NCBI GenBank assembly: GCA_016932075.1
Contig: JAFGDP010000068.1
Coordinates: 1-27,138 of the forward strand
Length of the DNA stretch: 27,138 nucleotides
Source: Chitinispirillaceae bacterium
Lineage (GTDB): Bacteria; Fibrobacterota; Chitinivibrionia; Chitinivibrionales; Chitinispirillaceae
Reading direction: 5' to 3'
Made by a program: the position numbers and the translations under genes. The notes beneath the pieces are model-generated. The model did no database searches. It saw nothing but the letters and a program-made list of their open reading frames with translations, and had not been told where the DNA came from. Below, piece after piece: positions 24,726 through 27,138 of the stretch; position 1 is the stretch's first letter, and every line of letters begins with the position of its first letter.

Positions 24726-26102
24726 TTATTCCGTTTCGGCAACAAGTTTTTTCGCCAGTGCAATCTGACGCCGCACGCTCTGCCTGCCGGTGCCGCCGAT
24801 GACCTCTCTTCTGGCAAGCGCCTGTTCCCATGAAAAAACAGCGCGAACATCCTTTGAAAACAGCGGGTGGAACGAGCGCAGAAACGCAAGCGGGAGCGCG
24901 GACACGTCGCGCTGTTTTTTGATACAATACGCCACGATATTCCCGACGATCTTGTGCGCTTCCCGGAACGGCACACCCTTTCGCACCAGGTAATCGGCAA
25001 GGTCGGTTGCAAGCAGGAGCGGGTCAAGCTGCTGTGACGCGCGCCTGCGGTTGATTGAGAGCGTTTTTACAACCCGTGCAAACACGGCAAGAGCACTGTC
25101 AATGTTCGCGATGCTGTCAAAAAGCGGCTCCTTGTCTTCCTGCAGGTCTTTGTAATACGCGAGACCGACCCCTTTGAGGGTCGCGGCGAGCCGCGTGTAG
25201 TTGCCGATGAACCTTCCGCATTTGCCGCGGATCAGCTCGAGCGAATCGGGGTTTTTCTTCTGCGGCATCATGCTTGAGCCGGTTGACCATGCGTCGTCGA
25301 GTTCGACAAGCCCGAACTCCTTTGAAGACCAGATAATCAGGTCCTCTGCATAACGGGAAAGAGTAATGCCGGTCGAAGCGATTGCCGCAAGGGTTTCAAG
25401 AAGGTGGTCGCGTGATGCAACGGCGTCAATGCTGTTGTGCGTAACGCCGGAGAATCCGAGCTCCTTTGCGATCGCGGTCCGGTCAATGGCAAACGCGGCT
25501 CCCGCGCCCGCGCCCGCGCCGAGCGGACAGGCGTCCGCTGCGGCGCGGGCGTTGATGATCCGTCTTTTATCACGCTCCAGGGCAAAGAGAAACGAAAGCC
25601 AGTAGTGGGAAAGCAGCACCGGCTGAGCCTGCTGCAGGTGCGTATATACCGGAACAATGACCGTGCCGTCGCGCAACGCCCGCTCAAGCAGGCTTTTCTG
25701 CAGCGCGGTGAGTGCCCGGACGATCCGCTCAAGAGAGGCTTTTGTAAACAGCCGCATGTCGGTCGCCACTTGGTCGTTACGGGAGCGTCCGGTATGCAGC
25801 CTCGCGCCGGCTTTCCCGATTTTTTCGGTGAGCAGCCGCTCAACGGCCATGTGCACGTCCTCGTCGGAGGGGGAAAAGGCAAGCGTACCCTTGCGCGCCC
25901 GGCCGAGGATATGCTGCAACCCGCGCTCTATTTTCACCGCCTCCTGCGCGCTAATGATGCGCGCCCTTTTGAGCGCGCGGGTCCAGGCAATGCTTACGGC
26001 GATGTCCTCTGCTATGAGTTTTTTGTCGACGTCAAGAGAATTGTTGAAGGCTTCCATCAGCCGGTCTGGGGTTTTTCTGAAACGACCGTCCCACATTTTC
26101 AT
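24726..26102 (-). CDS. argH: Argininosuccinate lyase
   Basis: Cleaves argininosuccinate to arginine and fumarate, the last step of arginine synthesis, as a cytoplasmic homotetramer. The 458 residues match the family. Signature segments are MWDGRF at the start (3-8), RLHTGRSRNDQVATDMRLF (101-119), YTHLQQAQPVLLSHYW (153-168, with the conserved His155), CPLGAGAGAGAAFAIDR (192-208) and the catalytic loop GSSMMPQKKNPDSLELIRGK (275-294) with Ser276. The stretch GAGAGAGAAF replaces the commoner GAGALAGTTF but should be equivalent. ATG 26102 overlaps the recJ stop by four bases (ATGA), which supports the start and indicates co-translation with recJ. No other arginine gene is in the window. Confidence 0.97.
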   Translation of the reverse strand: MKMWDGRFRKTPDRLMEAFNNSLDVDKKLIAEDIAVSIAWTRALKRARIISAQEAVKIERGLQHILGRARKGTLAFSPSDEDVHMAVERLLTEKIGKAGARLHTGRSRNDQVATDMRLFTKASLERIVRALTALQKSLLERALRDGTVIVPVYTHLQQAQPVLLSHYWLSFLFALERDKRRIINARAAADACPLGAGAGAGAAFAIDRTAIAKELGFSGVTHNSIDAVASRDHLLETLAAIASTGITLSRYAEDLIIWSSKEFGLVELDDAWSTGSSMMPQKKNPDSLELIRGKCGRFIGNYTRLAATLKGVGLAYYKDLQEDKEPLFDSIANIDSALAVFARVVKTLSINRRRASQQLDPLLLATDLADYLVRKGVPFREAHKIVGNIVAYCIKKQRDVSALPLAFLRSFHPLFSKDVRAVFSWEQALARREVIGGTGRQSVRRQIALAKKLVAETE

Positions 26103-27138
26103 AAACCGATTCCTTTGATGTTCATCTGGAGCGTTGTTCTGCCGTTCCAGACGTTTTCGTCAAGAGAAAAAGCGAGCGACACGGTGGAAGCGCCGCAGAG
26201 CTCCTGGAGCCTGGGTGCGAAATTAAACGCGATGGCGTCCATGACCCGGCCGTCGCCGCTGAGTGCCATTTTGAGGTGGTTGGAGCCGACGACACGGGGC
26301 GTCCTGCTGTGCCTGAGGTTCCTGCAGTAGAGCACCGGCCGCATGTTTCCCGGTCCAAACGGCTCCATGGATTTTACAAGGGAAACGAAGGTACCGTCGA
26401 GCATCGAGAGCGACACCTCGGCGTCGGCCCTGATGTTCTTCACCAGATCGTCCGCCGTCACCCTCCTTTTCACCGCCTCGTTGAAACGGCGTCTGAGGGC
26501 GTCGATGGAGGAGCTTTCGATGTTCATGCCCGCCGCCGCCTTATGACCGCCAAAGCTTGACAGCAGGTCAGCGCACTCGGAAAGCGCATCGAGCAGATGC
26601 ACCGCTTCGATGCTCCTGCCCGATCCGCGCGCCATCCCGTCGTCGCCGACGCTGAAAAGGATGGCCGGCCGGTGGAACCGCTCGACCAGTTTCGACGCCA
26701 CGATGCCGATCACGCCCGCATGCCAGGCGGTGCTGCCCGCCACGATCGCGAAATCGTGAGCGGGCCTGCAGTGGTTCTCGACCCACGCGCAGGCCTCAAG
26801 CCAGACGCTGTGGTCAATGGTGCGCCGCTCATGGTTCGCGGTGCGCAGCTCGCGCGCGTAGGAAAGCGCCGCTCTGGCATCATCGGCAAGCAGCAGCTCA
26901 ACGCCGCGACGGGGATCGCCCAGCCTGCCGCCGGCATTGATGCACGGCGCGAGCTGGAACACGACATCGCGGGTGGTAATGGCTTTTCCGGAAAGTCCCT
27001 GCAGTTCGATAAGCGACGCGAGTCCCTTGTTCGCGGTTGTTGCCATCTGCCTGAACCCGAAACGGGCAAAAATCCTGTTCTCGCCGGTCAAAGGGACAAT
27101 GTCGGCCGCGGTCCCGAGCGCCACGAGGTCTAGGTACG
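26099..27138 (-). CDS. recJ: Single-stranded-DNA exonuclease RecJ (partial, N-terminus beyond window)
   Basis: RecJ degrades single-stranded DNA 5' to 3' in recombinational and mismatch repair. The window holds the last 345 codons. They begin within the DHH domain at YLDLVALGTAADIVPLTGEN, continue with LAPCINAGGRLGDPRRGVELL, and reach the DHHA1 domain with VGDDGMARGSGRSIEAVHL and the FGGHKAAAGMNI motif (about visible residues 195-206). The C-terminal OB-like domain (about 255-345) includes EPFGPGNMRPVLYCRNL and the closing NGRTTLQMNIKGI. The frame is open to the right edge, so the true start and the catalytic DHH motif are outside. The stop overlaps the argH start by four bases. The length of the visible part agrees with the C-terminal 60% of a typical RecJ of about 570 residues. 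Confidence 0.96.
   Translation of the reverse strand, partial: YLDLVALGTAADIVPLTGENRIFARFGFRQMATTANKGLASLIELQGLSGKAITTRDVVFQLAPCINAGGRLGDPRRGVELLLADDARAALSYARELRTANHERRTIDHSVWLEACAWVENHCRPAHDFAIVAGSTAWHAGVIGIVASKLVERFHRPAILFSVGDDGMARGSGRSIEAVHLLDALSECADLLSSFGGHKAAAGMNIESSSIDALRRRFNEAVKRRVTADDLVKNIRADAEVSLSMLDGTFVSLVKSMEPFGPGNMRPVLYCRNLRHSRTPRVVGSNHLKMALSGDGRVMDAIAFNFAPRLQELCGASTVSLAFSLDENVWNGRTTLQMNIKGIGL

Noticed and set aside
25437..26330. Plus-strand open frame of 297 codons
   Set aside because: It lies opposite argH and recJ, both with full catalytic or family motifs; a GC-rich shadow frame.

Overview
The window looks like chromosomal DNA of a Gram-negative bacterium of moderate GC content. 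The evidence is a set of signal-peptide-bearing envelope proteins, a lipoprotein, a FecR-type sigma regulator, surface-sugar genes, and ordinary single-copy housekeeping genes (prfB, argH, recJ, hisD, nrdJ). I see no phage, transposon, plasmid, CRISPR, rRNA or tRNA feature. The abundance of TPR, PEGA and FecR-type proteins beside a B12-dependent ribonucleotide reductase would fit a Fibrobacterota-like or related lineage. That placement is a guess and the sequence does not prove it.

Left block (1-5782, minus strand). An ECF sigma factor overlaps by one base with a 620-residue membrane protein that joins a FecR domain, a PEGA domain and a TPR-like tail. Downstream of it lie a chagasin-type protease-inhibitor lipoprotein and pabB, which runs off the left edge. 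Upstream of the sigma gene is a 518-residue exported protein of unknown function with a low-complexity linker and a helical, TPR-like body.

Centre (6046-13008, plus strand). A 6.96-kb gene encodes a 2320-residue exported protein built almost wholly of TPRs. Its middle consists of about five tandem super-repeats of 271-273 residues, which is eight TPRs each. Its leader carries a perfect 10-bp inverted repeat. An exported aldose 1-epimerase follows and ends at a terminator shared with the converging minus-strand operon.

Right block. A compact minus-strand operon prfB-nif3-GT4-hisD (18870 to 14434) begins with a classic +1 programmed-frameshift prfB. It is divergent from nrdJ (19281-21611), whose upstream region holds two NrdR-box-like palindromes exactly 32 bp apart that overlap a candidate promoter. 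Next, on the minus strand, come a family-2-like glycosyltransferase, a DegT-type sugar aminotransferase and an uncharacterised membrane-anchored protein. argH overlaps the end of recJ by four bases, and recJ runs off the right edge.

Working together: prfB, nrdJ, argH, hisD, recJ and pabB are core metabolism. The two glycosyltransferases and the aminotransferase suggest surface-glycan synthesis. The ECF/FecR pair plus the large exported TPR proteins is the least ordinary part and may be an envelope-signalling or scaffolding locus. That link rests on proximity and shared architecture only.
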